Below are positions 9,121 to 17,778 of a stretch of 64,000 nt of DNA, one piece after another. The notes under the pieces were generated by a model, which saw only the letters and a program-made list of their open reading frames with translations, was not told the origin of the DNA and searched no databases. The position numbers and the translations under genes are program-made. Each line of letters starts with the position of its first letter. The stretch's first letter is position 1. Source of the DNA: Candidatus Mycobacterium methanotrophicum. GTDB lineage: Bacteria; Actinomycetota; Actinomycetes; Mycobacteriales; Mycobacteriaceae. The DNA is taken from positions 3,844,001 to 3,908,000 of the forward strand of contig NZ_CP097320.1 in the NCBI RefSeq assembly GCF_023515995.1. Direction: 5' to 3'.

Positions 9121-11007
9121 TTACGCACGGGCCTTGGCCCGTGAACGGCTGCGGGCCCGGTCGGTGGCGTCCAGCTGCACTTTTCGCACCCGCACCACCT
9201 CGGGGGTTACCTCGACACACTCGTCCGGCGCGCAGAACTCCATCGCCTGCTCCAGATCGAGCTCGAGCGGCTTGGCCAGGGTCTCGAAGACGTCGGCGGT
9301 CGAAGACCGCATGTTGGTCAGCTTCTTCTCGCGGGTGACGTTGATGTCGAGATCTTCCGGGCGCGGATTGATCCCGACGACCATGCCCTGATAGGTGTCT
9401 TGCCCGGGCTCGACGAAGAACTGGCCTCGATCGGCCAACTGAATCAACGCGAACGGTGTGATGGCGCCGGTCCGGTCGGACACCAGCGATCCGGTATGCC
9501 GGGCCCGGATCTCCCCCGCCCACGGCCGGTAGCCGTCGAACACCGCGTTGCCGATACCGGTGCCGCGGGTCTCGGTGAGGAAGTCGGTGCGCCACCCGAT
9601 CAGCCCCCGGCTGGGGACCACGAAATCCATTCGGACCCAACCGGTTGCGTGGTTAGCCATTTCGACCATCCGGCCCTTGCGCGCGGCCATCAACTGGGTG
9701 ACTGCGCCGACGTATTCCTCGGGGACGTCGATGGTCATCGCCTCGAACGGCTCATGCAGCTTGCCGTCGACGGTCTTGGTCACCACCTGCGGCTTGCCGA
9801 CGGTCAGCTCGAACCCTTCGCGGCGCATCTGCTCGACGAGCACGGCTAGCGCCAGCTCGCCGCGGCCTTGTACCTCCCAGGCGTCGGGTCGGCCGATGTC
9901 GAGCACCCGGATCGACACGTTGCCGACCAGCTCGGTGTCCAGCCGCGACTTGACCATCCGCGCAGTCAGCTTGTGCCCGGACACTTTGCCCGCCAACGGA
10001 GAGGTGTTGGTGCCGATGGTCACCGAGATCGCTGGCTCGTCCACGCTAATTCTGGGCAGCGCAACAGGATTCGCGACGTCGGCAAGCGTGTCGCCGATCA
10101 TGATCTCGGGTATTCCTGCGACCGCGACGATATCGCCGGCGATGGCCTCCTCGGTGGGCGAGCGCTCGACGCCCTCGGTGACCAGCAGCTCGGTGATCTT
10201 CACGGTGGCGATCACCGGCTCGCCGTCCACCTCTCGCAGCCACGCCACCTGCTGCCCCTTGCGCAGCCGGCCGTTGTGAATGCGGACCAGCGCCAGCCGG
10301 CCCAGAAACGCCGACGCGTCAAGGTTGGCCACCAACGCCTGCAGCGGCGCATCCGGGTTGCCGCTGGGCGGTGGAATATGTTGCAGCAGAACATCGAACA
10401 ACGAGTCTAGATTGTCGCCATCGGGCACTTGGCCGTCGGCAGGCGCTGCGGTGCTGGCCACCCCGGCGCGCCCAGACGCGTACAGCGTCGGCAGGCCGAG
10501 CGCTCCCTCGGCGGCCTTGGCGGCCTCGTCGTCCAGATCGGCCGCAACGTCAAGCAGTAAGTCATGGCTGGCGTCGACGACATCGGCGATGCGTGCGTCG
10601 GGCCGGTCGGTTTTGTTGACGACCAGGATCACCGGCAGATGTGCGGCGAGCGCCTTGCGCAGCACGAACCGGGTCTGCGGCAGCGGACCCTCGGAGGCGT
10701 CGACCAGCAGCAGCACGCCGTCGACCATGGACAGGCCGCGCTCGACTTCACCGCCGAAGTCGGCGTGCCCGGGGGTGTCGATCACGTTGATGACGGTGAC
10801 GGTTCCGTCGCTGTGATGACGGTGTACCGCGGTGTTCTTGGCCAGGATGGTGATGCCTTTTTCCCGCTCGAGATCGCCGGTGTCCATCACTCGGTCCGTC
10901 ACCTCGCCGCGTTCGTGCAGCGCGCCGGATTGTCGCAACATGGCGTCAACCAGCGTCGTCTTGCCGTGGTCGACGTGAGCGACGATGGCGATGTTGCGAA
11001 AATCCAC
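9121..11007 (-). CDS. typA: Ribosome-associated translational GTPase TypA/BipA
   Basis: GTPase of the EF-G/LepA class that binds the 70S ribosome, with roles in ribosome assembly and stress. All GTPase motifs are present: G1 AHVDHGKTT (residues 10-18), G3 DTPGHADFGGE, G4 NKTDRP. EF-G-like domains follow, and the BipA C-terminal domain ends basic (DRARSRSRAKARA). 628 aa, as in M. tuberculosis. In that species narGHJI separates it from mutT2; here only 122 bp lies between them. Confidence 0.98.
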   Translation of the reverse strand: MDFRNIAIVAHVDHGKTTLVDAMLRQSGALHERGEVTDRVMDTGDLEREKGITILAKNTAVHRHHSDGTVTVINVIDTPGHADFGGEVERGLSMVDGVLLLVDASEGPLPQTRFVLRKALAAHLPVILVVNKTDRPDARIADVVDASHDLLLDVAADLDDEAAKAAEGALGLPTLYASGRAGVASTAAPADGQVPDGDNLDSLFDVLLQHIPPPSGNPDAPLQALVANLDASAFLGRLALVRIHNGRLRKGQQVAWLREVDGEPVIATVKITELLVTEGVERSPTEEAIAGDIVAVAGIPEIMIGDTLADVANPVALPRISVDEPAISVTIGTNTSPLAGKVSGHKLTARMVKSRLDTELVGNVSIRVLDIGRPDAWEVQGRGELALAVLVEQMRREGFELTVGKPQVVTKTVDGKLHEPFEAMTIDVPEEYVGAVTQLMAARKGRMVEMANHATGWVRMDFVVPSRGLIGWRTDFLTETRGTGIGNAVFDGYRPWAGEIRARHTGSLVSDRTGAITPFALIQLADRGQFFVEPGQDTYQGMVVGINPRPEDLDINVTREKKLTNMRSSTADVFETLAKPLELDLEQAMEFCAPDECVEVTPEVVRVRKVQLDATDRARSRSRAKARA

Positions 11008-11129
11008 GCCTGTGATTCTGACAGTGCGAGTGGTTAATCGCGAAACCGCCCGGTGACGATGTGGGCCGCGCAGCGGCCCGAAGAGGAGCCGGGCAATTAA
11101 CGGAGCGGCTGTGACCTGTACCGCTCTGG

Positions 11130-11513
11130 TCAGAGGATGCGGGTCAGCGCGGGCAGCCAGCCCCGGTCGGCGGGCACCCAGTCGATCTCGCGCAGCTGCG
11201 CCGCAGTCGCCCAGCGCAACGCCCGGTGGTCGTAGGGATGAGGTTCGCCGCGGACCAGACTCACCTGGTAGCCACGTAGCGTTGTCGTCGCGTTGAGTGC
11301 AATGTCGCCGCCCAGGCGTTCGCCGACCGCGACTTCGACGCCCAGCTCCTCGGCGAGTTCGCGGGCCAGCGCCTCGGGCTCGGTCTCGCCGGGCGCCACC
11401 TTGCCGCCCGGCAATTCCCAGCGGCCTGCCAGAGCGGGCGGCCGCTGCCGTTGTGCGACCAGCACCCGGGATTCGGCGATGACGGCCCCGGCGACCACGA
11501 TCTGGTTCGGCAT
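11130..11513 (-). CDS. mutT2: 8-oxo-dGTP/CTP pyrophosphohydrolase (Nudix)
   Basis: Nudix hydrolase that cleans oxidised or modified nucleotides from the pool; the M. tuberculosis homologue also acts on (d)CTP. The Nudix box is complete: GKVAPGETEPEALARELAEE followed by LG, with the REXXEE metal site. ATG 11513 starts MPNQIVVAGAV, matching family starts; the longer open frame is non-homologous. 127 aa. Convergent with no gene; the divergent neighbour is the pterin dehydratase. Confidence 0.94.
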   Translation of the reverse strand: MPNQIVVAGAVIAESRVLVAQRQRPPALAGRWELPGGKVAPGETEPEALARELAEELGVEVAVGERLGGDIALNATTTLRGYQVSLVRGEPHPYDHRALRWATAAQLREIDWVPADRGWLPALTRIL

Positions 11514-11565
11514 TGGGGGCGACGCTATAGCAGTCGCGGGCACCGAGCGACGTACGCTGAAAATT

Positions 11566-11850
11566 ATGGCTGTATTAACCGATGAACAAGTAGACGCCGC
11601 ACTGCCTGACCTCAAGGGGTGGGAACACGCGGAGGGCTCGCTGCGCCGGTCAGTCAAGTTTCCGGCGTTTCTGGCCGGTATCGACGCGGTGCGTCGGGTA
11701 GCCGAGCACGCCGAGGCTCAGGACCATCACCCTGATATCGATATCCGTTGGCGAACAGTGACTTTCGCGCTGGTGACGCACTCCGAGGGCGGCATTACCG
11801 ACAAGGACGTCGCGATGGCGCACGACATCGACGGGATTATCGGGACCTAA
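11566..11850 (+). CDS. Pterin-4-alpha-carbinolamine dehydratase
   Basis: 94-aa enzyme of the DCoH/PCD family, Rv1159A-like. It dehydrates 4a-hydroxytetrahydropterins and may instead have a role in molybdopterin or pterin metabolism. The family signature is clear: EAQDHHPDIDIRW with the paired His, followed by LVTHSEGGITDKDVAMA. ATG 11566 lies 52 bp from the divergent mutT2 start. The AT-rich AAAATT stretch before the ATG contains little ribosome-binding sequence, so the transcript could be leaderless. Confidence 0.92.
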   Translation: MAVLTDEQVDAALPDLKGWEHAEGSLRRSVKFPAFLAGIDAVRRVAEHAEAQDHHPDIDIRWRTVTFALVTHSEGGITDKDVAMAHDIDGIIGT

Positions 11851-11989
11851 GCTAAGCCAAGGGGCTGAAGGAGCATAAACCGGCGGTGCTACACTTCCCG
11901 AGCGCCTGAAAGCCGGTGCCCCACGGGGCGGCCGGGTCCGCATGCTGTTACGGTTACGCGTCGCGCTCTCGCCGCGTTACCATCGCGTC

Positions 11990-12294
11990 ATGCTTATCGT
12001 GACCTCGCTCAAGATCGACCCCGCGGGTCTGCGCGCAGCGTCCAACCAGTGTGAGGTGCGAGCGTCCGAGCTGTCCGCGGTCGCGGCCCCGCCATACCGG
12101 CGGTATCGACCTGGCAGTTCGGGGCGAGCCGGTCCAACCGCTATCGCGCGGCCACCACGAAGACCTTGACCGCGTTCAGCACACGGATGCGGTCCACTGC
12201 CGACAGGCTCTCGAAAACGGCGGACAGCTTCGAGCGCAACGAAACCACGTCGGCGGAGAGGCTACACACGGTCGGCAACCCTTCGACGCCCTGA
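11990..12294 (+). pseudogene. Frameshifted type VII secretion target (EspC/DUF2580-like)
   Basis: ATG 11990 gives MLIVTSLKIDPAGLRAASNQ and then CEVRASELSAV. The reading then switches frame near 12095 to IPAVSTWQFGASRSNRYRAA and ends SADRLSK-type helix, SFERNETTSAERL and a stop at 12292. Joined, it has the about 100-aa helical layout of EspC-like ESX secretion substrates (alternating Ala/Glu-rich helices). The single shift disables it unless it is a sequencing error. No ESX core genes lie nearby. Confidence 0.55.
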
Positions 12295-12347
12295 TGTTCG
12301 CGGAGCCCCCGAGCTGCCGTGGTTGCCGGAGGTAGAGTCCGCCAGTT

Positions 12348-12530
12348 TTGATCACTAAGCCTGCCCCCGGTGTTTTCGCGATGGACAACCAGCTGTATCG
12401 CGAAGTGGCGCGTAAAACCCAGTCCGATCAGGCGCGCCTGCAAGCGGTTTTCGAGGAGGCCGAGCGCCGTCGTGCTTTAGGGCAGTCCTATACCCTCGGC
12501 GACTATCTGGCAGAGGATCCCGGCGAGTAA
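12348..12530 (+). CDS. Short hypothetical protein, 49-60 aa
   Basis: Frame from TTG 12348 (60 aa) or ATG 12381 (49 aa). It is charged and helical, with MDNQLYREVARKTQ and QARLQAVFEEAERRRALGQS followed by YTLGDYLAEDPGE. I do not recognise a domain. It directly follows the broken EspC-like gene, so it could be its partner or the N-terminal stub of a larger protein. The next 70 bp lead into transposase debris. Confidence 0.4.
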   Translation: MITKPAPGVFAMDNQLYREVARKTQSDQARLQAVFEEAERRRALGQSYTLGDYLAEDPGE

Positions 12531-12599
12531 GAACAAGGCTTGAGGTATGCCGGACGGAATGCCCGCCAACAGGCCGGTGCCGGTGGCGATTTGAACTCG

Positions 12600-12945
12600 T
12601 TGGTCGAGCGACTAGTTGAAATCCACGCCCAACCCGTCGCCGTCGGCCGCGGCTGGCCCAACACCCGGAAACCGCATCATCGTCGCCCGCCACACCGTGG
12701 CACACCTGCTCGACGGTCGTGTCATCCTCGGCGACAGCGGATACCGCGCCATCACCTCCGATCACCACCCCGCCCCCGACCCCACCGGCCGAATCAACCA
12801 CGACGACCACGACCGGGCCCACCGCCGCATCAGGGCCCGCGTCGAACACGTCATCGCCCGGCTCGAAGACTGGCAGATACTGCGACAATGCCGCCGCCGC
12901 GACAACCCCGTCAACCAATCACTACAAATCATCGCCGGACTGTGA
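12600..12945 (+). pseudogene. C-terminal remnant of an IS5/IS4-type transposase
   Basis: Two overlapping frames carry the end of a DDE transposase: RHTVAHLLDGRVILGDSGYR (third-strand Asp region), then the C-terminal helix with RIRARVEHVIARLEDWQILR and CRRRDNPVNQSLQIIAGL before the stop at 12943-12945. The catalytic N-terminal part is absent. It abuts the pimE stop within about 30 bp, so insertion downstream of pimE did no harm. A different element type from the remnant at 1268. Confidence 0.65.
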
Positions 12946-12973
12946 AACCTCAAGACCAACAACCAATTACAGG

Positions 12974-14215
12974 TCACCACTTAGCCGCTCGCGGTCCACT
13001 CGCGGCAATCCAGGCCAGAGTCGCCAAGGTCGCCACGATGTAGACCAGCCCGGCCCAGGCCAGATACCACGCCCTGCCGTTCTGCCAGATCGTCGGTTGG
13101 GCAAAGCTGAGCAGCCACGGCACACCGATGATGGTCAGCGCCAACCACGTCCAGCCAAGAATGCGCGCACCGACACGCTCCGACAGCGGCCCGTGCAGCA
13201 GCCAGATCATCAACGGCACCAGCCACACCCAGTGGTGCGTCCAGGAAATCGGCGAGAGCAGCAGCCCGAACAACTCGACCACCAGCAGCATGCCGAGCCG
13301 GTCGTTGCCCAGTGCGCGCCAAGCCAGGACGGCGAGTATCGCGGTGATCGCAATCCCGGTCAGCACCAGCGGGCTGTAACCGGCGTCGTGGCCGAAGATC
13401 CGGCAGATGCCGCCGCGCCACGACTGATTGAACGTCGTGCAGATCGGTCCGATCCGGTCGGTGCTGAAAATCAGCTTGGTGAAGTATTGGCGGGTCTCGT
13501 CACCAATGACCAGCGCCGAGATCACAACGGTGGCAAAGAAAACGATCGCGGAAAACACCGCCGCAGCCCATCGGCGTGCACCGAGGAAATAGAGGCCGGT
13601 GATCGCCGGCGTCAGCTTTACACCGGCTGCCGAGCCAACCAATAGGCCCGAGAACCACCACCGGGTGGTGTAAACCGCATACAGGGTGGCCAGCACCAAC
13701 ACCACGTTGATTTGGCCGTAGTCGAACGTACTGCGCAGCGGCTCGAGCCAGATAGCGATCGCGGTCCACAGCATCGCCAGACCGTGGCCCGCGCCGGTCG
13801 CCACCCCGAGCAGCCGCTGGCTGATCCGGACCACGCCATAGAGCGCGACCATCGCCCCGACCTGCCAACAGAACGCGACCAGGGCGAACGGCAGAAGGTG
13901 CAGCGGGTAGAAGATCATCGCCGCAAAAGGCGGATAGGTGAACGGCAGCGGGAAATCCGGCGTCTGGTCCGCGTAGACGTACTGGTACAGGCTGCCCGCG
14001 TGATCGATGGCGGCCGCACCGCCGATGTAGACGTGCAAGTCGACGAAATTGGCTCCGTTGGGAGCCAGATACGTCCAGGCCAACCGCGCGGCGACGCTCA
14101 TCACCAACAGCACCGGCCCGACAGCGCTGCGCGTGCTCGCCCGCCGACGGGTGGTAGCTGCCGCCGGGGCGGCCGAGGTGGTGTCTACCCGCACGACTCT
14201 AACGGGCCGCGACAA
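12974..14215 (-). CDS. pimE: Polyprenol-phosphate-mannose-dependent alpha-1,2-mannosyltransferase
   Basis: GT-C/GT87 membrane enzyme that adds the fifth mannose in polar PIM (PIM5/PIM6) synthesis, using polyprenyl-phosphate-mannose. It is a multi-pass membrane protein of about 10 helices. The essential Asp is in NFVDLHVYIGGA, a periplasmic loop after the first helix. Other family segments are TFDYGQINVVLVLATLYAV, FNQSWRGGICRIFG and LSPISWTHHWVWLVPLM. 413 aa, slightly shorter at the N-terminus than M. tuberculosis PimE. lpqW in the same window belongs to the same pathway branch. Confidence 0.95.
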   Translation of the reverse strand: MSRPVRVVRVDTTSAAPAAATTRRRASTRSAVGPVLLVMSVAARLAWTYLAPNGANFVDLHVYIGGAAAIDHAGSLYQYVYADQTPDFPLPFTYPPFAAMIFYPLHLLPFALVAFCWQVGAMVALYGVVRISQRLLGVATGAGHGLAMLWTAIAIWLEPLRSTFDYGQINVVLVLATLYAVYTTRWWFSGLLVGSAAGVKLTPAITGLYFLGARRWAAAVFSAIVFFATVVISALVIGDETRQYFTKLIFSTDRIGPICTTFNQSWRGGICRIFGHDAGYSPLVLTGIAITAILAVLAWRALGNDRLGMLLVVELFGLLLSPISWTHHWVWLVPLMIWLLHGPLSERVGARILGWTWLALTIIGVPWLLSFAQPTIWQNGRAWYLAWAGLVYIVATLATLAWIAASGPRAAKW

Positions 14216-14369
14216 ACCTGCCGTCGCCGCAGATTCGCCCGCCCGGTCACCGCAGTCACTCGTATCCGTAACGATCGAATAACCGCCACACGTGTCACTT
14301 GAGCCACGTCAGTAACCGGCGAACTATCAGCGCAGCAGCACCCCAGTCGTCGAGAACCTCAGGAGAGTC

Positions 14370-14996
14370 ATGTCAAACATTTGGACGTTGTTCCGCGCCA
14401 CCGCGGTTGTGGCGGGCTCGTCGGCCGCGCTGCTCATGGGCGGTCTGATGGGCACAGCCCACGCCGACCCGGCGGCGGCGCCGATACCGGCACCCGATAT
14501 CGGGCAGCAGCTGATCACTTCTGCGGCCGGCGCACCCCAGGTGCTGCAAAACCTTGGGGCGGCCCTGAGCGGACAGCCAGCCACGCCACCGCCGTTGGCC
14601 AGCATCAGAGTTCCGCAGCCGTCGACGGCAGGTCTTCCGGGGGCCGCTTCCGCCGTGCCGGGCGCAAGCTCGCTGGTTCCGGGCCTCCCCGGCGCGGCGC
14701 CCGCGGCAACGACCGCTACGCCCGGGCTCGGGATTCCCGGTTTGACGCCGACCGCTCCGGCAGCGGCGCCGGCGGCCGGACCTGCGGGATTGCTGCCTCA
14801 GGCGCAACTCAACCTGCCGCAAATACCGTTCCTTGGAATCCCGCTGCCGCAGCAGATTTCGCTGCCGGGTGACCTGACCTCGCTGGTGACCGGCGGCGTC
14901 CCGGCTTCTCCTGGCGTCGGCACGCCTGGCGTGGCGTCTCTTCCCGTCGCCGCACCGACCAACCCGTTGCTCTTCCCGGTTTCCGGCTTGCCGTGA
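14370..14996 (+). CDS. Secreted Ala/Pro-rich protein, Rv1158c-like
   Basis: 208 aa with a Sec signal peptide (residues 1 to about 32, ATAVVAGSSAALLMGG then TAHADP cleavage). The mature part is low-complexity, rich in Ala, Pro, Gly and Leu, with short LPG/VPG repeats and a conserved middle LPQIPFLGIPLPQQI. Ribosome site AGGAGAG precedes the ATG. Function unknown. It lies 70 bp before a similar secreted gene in the same direction, forming a likely two-gene operon, divergent from pimE. Confidence 0.85.
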   Translation: MSNIWTLFRATAVVAGSSAALLMGGLMGTAHADPAAAPIPAPDIGQQLITSAAGAPQVLQNLGAALSGQPATPPPLASIRVPQPSTAGLPGAASAVPGASSLVPGLPGAAPAATTATPGLGIPGLTPTAPAAAPAAGPAGLLPQAQLNLPQIPFLGIPLPQQISLPGDLTSLVTGGVPASPGVGTPGVASLPVAAPTNPLLFPVSGLP

Positions 14997-15066
14997 CCCG
15001 CGTTGGCCGGCTAGCGCATCGCAGCGCTAGCCGGCCATCCCACCAACAACGACCAGGAGGACCACC

Positions 15067-15984
15067 GTGGTAATCAACGGGAATCTCATCAGCGGCTTCG
15101 CCGCCGCGGCCATCGCATGCAGCACCGCGGTGACCCTTAGCCCCGGCGCGGCTGCCGACCCGGCCCCGCCCCCGCCGATCCCCGCCCAACAGCTGCCGGG
15201 ACTTCCGGCGCTGACCGAGTTGAGCCCGATCATTCAGCAGGCCGCCGGCAACCCCGAGCAGGCAACGCAGTTGCTGATGGCCGCGGCGTCGGCGTTCACC
15301 CACAATCCGACTGCGCCCGACCAATCGAAAAACGTTGCCGCATCGGTGAATCAGTTCGTCCAGGCACCCACCGCGCACATCGTCCCGCCAGGAGTGGAGC
15401 CGGGCGCTCAGGCGCACCTGCCCACGGGTATCGATCCGGTGCACGCTGCAGGCCCCGGGCCGGAGGCGGCACCTGCCCCGGCCGGCGCGAATGCCGTGCC
15501 GGTAGCCGCGTCGGCTGCACCGCCCGCAGCGCCGGCACCTGCGCCGGCCGCCGCAGCTCCGGGTTTCAGCCCGGACGCACCGCCCACGCAGGATTTCATG
15601 TATCCGTCGATCAGCAACGGCTGCTCGGCCGACGGCGGCAACGTGCTGGCGACCGCGCTGTCAGTGGCCGGGCCCGCGACGATCCCGACGCCGGGCCCCA
15701 GAGCGGGTCAGACCGCCTACGTGTTCACCGCGATCGGCACACCTGGACCTGCCGACGTGCAGAAGCTGCCGTTGAACGTGACCTGGGTGAACCTGACCAC
15801 TGGCAAGTCGGGCAGCGTAACGCTCAAGCCGCAACCGGACATCAACCCGGCGGGGCCGACCACGTTGACCGCCATCGCCGACACCGGTTCGGGCAGCGTC
15901 ATGTCGACGATCTTCGGGCAGGTCACCACCAAGGACAAGCAGTGCCAGTTCCTGCCCACCATCGGCTCGACGGTGGTGCCGTAA
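15067..15984 (+). CDS. Secreted Ala/Pro-rich protein, Rv1157c-like
   Basis: 305 aa starting at GTG 15067 behind AGGAGG. Signal peptide (ISGFAAAAIACSTAVTLSPG, AAADP), a helical segment (PALTELSPIIQQAAGNPEQA), a Pro/Ala linker and a compact C-terminal domain with QDFMYPSISNGCSADGGNVL and a second Cys in KDKQCQFLPTIGS, likely one disulfide. Exported, function unknown. Somewhat shorter than the 371 aa I recall for the M. tuberculosis protein, mainly in the linker. Confidence 0.85.
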   Translation: MVINGNLISGFAAAAIACSTAVTLSPGAAADPAPPPPIPAQQLPGLPALTELSPIIQQAAGNPEQATQLLMAAASAFTHNPTAPDQSKNVAASVNQFVQAPTAHIVPPGVEPGAQAHLPTGIDPVHAAGPGPEAAPAPAGANAVPVAASAAPPAAPAPAPAAAAPGFSPDAPPTQDFMYPSISNGCSADGGNVLATALSVAGPATIPTPGPRAGQTAYVFTAIGTPGPADVQKLPLNVTWVNLTTGKSGSVTLKPQPDINPAGPTTLTAIADTGSGSVMSTIFGQVTTKDKQCQFLPTIGSTVVP

Positions 15985-15996
15985 CCCGGGTTGGCG

Positions 15997-16143
15997 TCAG
16001 TAAGCCATGAACAGGATTGTGTCGCGGTCGTACTCCAGGCCGGGATGAACACTGGCAAGGTGCGCCTGAGCAAGCTCGACCAAGTCGTCTTCGTCTTTGC
16101 CGACAATGGCCTCGCCACACAGACAGTTCAGGAGTGTCTTCAC
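15997..16143 (-). CDS. 48-aa conserved protein (DUF1059-like)
   Basis: GTG 16143 begins VKTLLNCLCGEAIVGKDEDD and continues LVELAQAHLASVHPGLEYDR. It has a CxCG-type motif near the N-terminus and a His in a helix, the layout of small DUF1059 proteins. The start overlaps the stop of the upstream gene (GTGA), so the two are translationally coupled. The larger open frame upstream belongs to shadow sequence. Function unknown; possibly metal binding. Confidence 0.75.
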   Translation of the reverse strand: MKTLLNCLCGEAIVGKDEDDLVELAQAHLASVHPGLEYDRDTILFMAY

Positions 16144-16718
16144 GTTGCCGCCTTTCCCTTTTGAGCTGCCTTGGTCTGCTTCTTGTATGACCGCACTTGC
16201 CCGAGCGAGCGGGCGTCGGCGATGTCGGCGACCGACATATGCGTGCCGGCCTTGCCGTAGTCGCCGGCAGCGCTGCGCCAACCCTTCGGGGTCACCGAGT
16301 ACTGCTTGCCAAGCAGCGCCAGGAAGATCCGCGCCTTCTGCTCGCCGAATCCCGGTAGCGCCCAGAGTCGCCGTAGCAACTCAGCCCCGTCGGGGTCGCC
16401 TGCGGTCCACAACGCGGCGGCATCCCCATCGTACTTGTCCACGACGATCTGCGCCAAGGCCTGGATGCGCTTGGCCATTGAGCCTGGAAAACGATGTACT
16501 GCAGGCCTTTCCGAGCAGAGAGCGGCGAACTTGTCCGGGTCGTAGTCGGCAATCTGCGCTACGTCGAAGCCGCCCATCCGGTCGGCGATCTTCTTCGGGC
16601 CGGCGAACGCGACCTCAAGTGGGATCTGCTGATCCAGGACCATCCCGACCAGCAACGCGAACGGGTTCTCCGCGAGAAGCGCGTCGGCTTTCGGCTCCTG
16701 CGCTAGCCACAGCTTCAC
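16140..16718 (-). CDS. HhH-GPD family base-excision repair-like protein, Rv1156-like
   Basis: About 192 aa from GTG 16718 (start VKLWLAQEPKADALLAENPF), with ATG 16757 as an alternative. The helix-hairpin-helix region is LLRRLWALPGFGEQKARIFL, and the conserved early segment LVGMVLDQQIPLEVAFAGPK belongs to this family. The C-terminal tail is Lys-rich. Members are annotated as putative DNA glycosylase-like proteins; no activity is established that I know of. Operon with the 48-aa gene downstream. Confidence 0.85.
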   Translation of the reverse strand: MKLWLAQEPKADALLAENPFALLVGMVLDQQIPLEVAFAGPKKIADRMGGFDVAQIADYDPDKFAALCSERPAVHRFPGSMAKRIQALAQIVVDKYDGDAAALWTAGDPDGAELLRRLWALPGFGEQKARIFLALLGKQYSVTPKGWRSAAGDYGKAGTHMSVADIADARSLGQVRSYKKQTKAAQKGKAAT

Positions 16719-16749
16719 CACTCGACTAGCCAACCACAAGGCCTCTCGT

Positions 16750-17289
16750 ATCGCCATCGGCGTTTACCACTTCGCGCTGGGGACGGCTTCGGTTCCCGGT
16801 GCGACGGACGCCAACGCGACGGTCGATTCGCGGGAGCGATTCTACTCGGCCTTTGTCGCCGGCTCTAGCCTGGCGTTGCTACGAGCCGCGTGCAAATCCC
16901 CGATCCGGGCCACCGATGTGCGTCTACTGGCGAGTCTGATGCTGTTGAGTGCGGTCGGGCGGTTGATTTCGCTGGCCCCCAATGGCCGGCGGCACTGGTT
17001 CCAGGAAGTGCTCATGGCAGTTGAATTCGTCGTTCCCGCCGCGATTTCGCGATTGCCGACACCGAAGTCACGGCCGAGCTACCCAACTAGCCGCTCTTAC
17101 GCCGGAACTCTCGACGGCTCTCCAGCGGCCCGTGCGCACGCGGCTGCTTGGCACCACCGTCCTTGTGGCCGGACCCGCTCGCCGATTTCGCGTTCTTGCG
17201 GTCTAAGGCTTCTCGGAATTTGCGTTTGGCGCCGTCCTCCGACTCGGACTCCGGCCCCGCTTTGGATGCAGCCATACCCGCAAGCCTAG
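16750..17289 (+). pseudogene. DUF4345-like membrane protein lacking a start
   Basis: Frame beginning IAIGVYHFALGTASVPGATD, then NATVDSRERFYSAFVAGSSL, LLASLMLLSAVGRLISLAPN and WFQEVLMAVEFVVPAAIS, the layout of DUF4345 membrane proteins. No ATG, GTG or TTG lies in frame at the beginning, and the 5' end overlaps the divergent HhH-GPD gene. The natural end would be near 17085, but the frame runs on to 17289, antisense across the DUF5302 gene. I read it as truncated at the 5' end with its stop lost. Confidence 0.5.
17087..17275 (-). CDS. DUF5302 family small protein
   Basis: 62 aa, highly charged, with the family core AKRKFREALDRKNAKSASGS and the C-terminal RAHGPLESRREFRRKSG. A widespread actinobacterial small protein without known function; the Lys/Arg content suggests nucleic-acid or membrane contact, but this is speculation. 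It precedes the F420-binding gene on the opposite side of a 15-bp gap, and both are minus strand, likely co-transcribed. Confidence 0.8.
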   Translation of the reverse strand: MAASKAGPESESEDGAKRKFREALDRKNAKSASGSGHKDGGAKQPRAHGPLESRREFRRKSG

Positions 17290-17290
17290 A

Positions 17291-17734
17291 TCACCGCACA
17301 CCCGGCGGCATGCCGTATACGTGCGCGATCGGCATCGTCAGCAAGACACGACGGTCCGTGACCATGGCCTCGCGGTATTCGTCCCAGTCCGGGTGCTCTC
17401 CGGCGATGTTGCGGTACAACGTGATTAGCGCTTCGACGGTGTCGTCGTCGCGGGCAAGCGCCGGTGATGTCAGCTGCGCCGTGCCCTCGGCAACGGCGTA
17501 GGACCAGCCGTCGTCGGCGCTGACCAGCAGCGAAGCCCGCGGGTCGCGGCGCAGATTGCGCGTCTTGGCGCGCGGCTCGGTGATCGACACTTGAACCGCG
17601 ACGTTGCGGGGCTCGAAGTAGTACTGCACGTTGGACAGCTGTGGACGCCCATCACGCTTGACGGTGGCCAGCACGCCGAGGAAATTATCGGCGATCACCG
17701 CCAGCAGCTTGTCGTCGAACACTTGACGTCCCAT
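17291..17734 (-). CDS. F420-binding pyridoxamine-oxidase-fold protein, Rv1155-like
   Basis: 147 aa, the exact length I recall for Rv1155, a dimeric split-barrel protein that binds coenzyme F420. Recognisable segments are FLGVLATVKRDGRPQLSNVQ, EPRAKTRNLRRDPRASLLVS, DDGWSYAVAEGTAQL and YREAMVTDRRVLLTMPIAHV. It probably reduces a small substrate with F420H2; substrate unknown. Divergent from the DUF1697 gene at 17779. Confidence 0.92.
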   Translation of the reverse strand: MGRQVFDDKLLAVIADNFLGVLATVKRDGRPQLSNVQYYFEPRNVAVQVSITEPRAKTRNLRRDPRASLLVSADDGWSYAVAEGTAQLTSPALARDDDTVEALITLYRNIAGEHPDWDEYREAMVTDRRVLLTMPIAHVYGMPPGVR

Positions 17735-17778
17735 GTCGAAAGCCTACTCATCATCGCAGGCCCGCTACCATCACGCTG

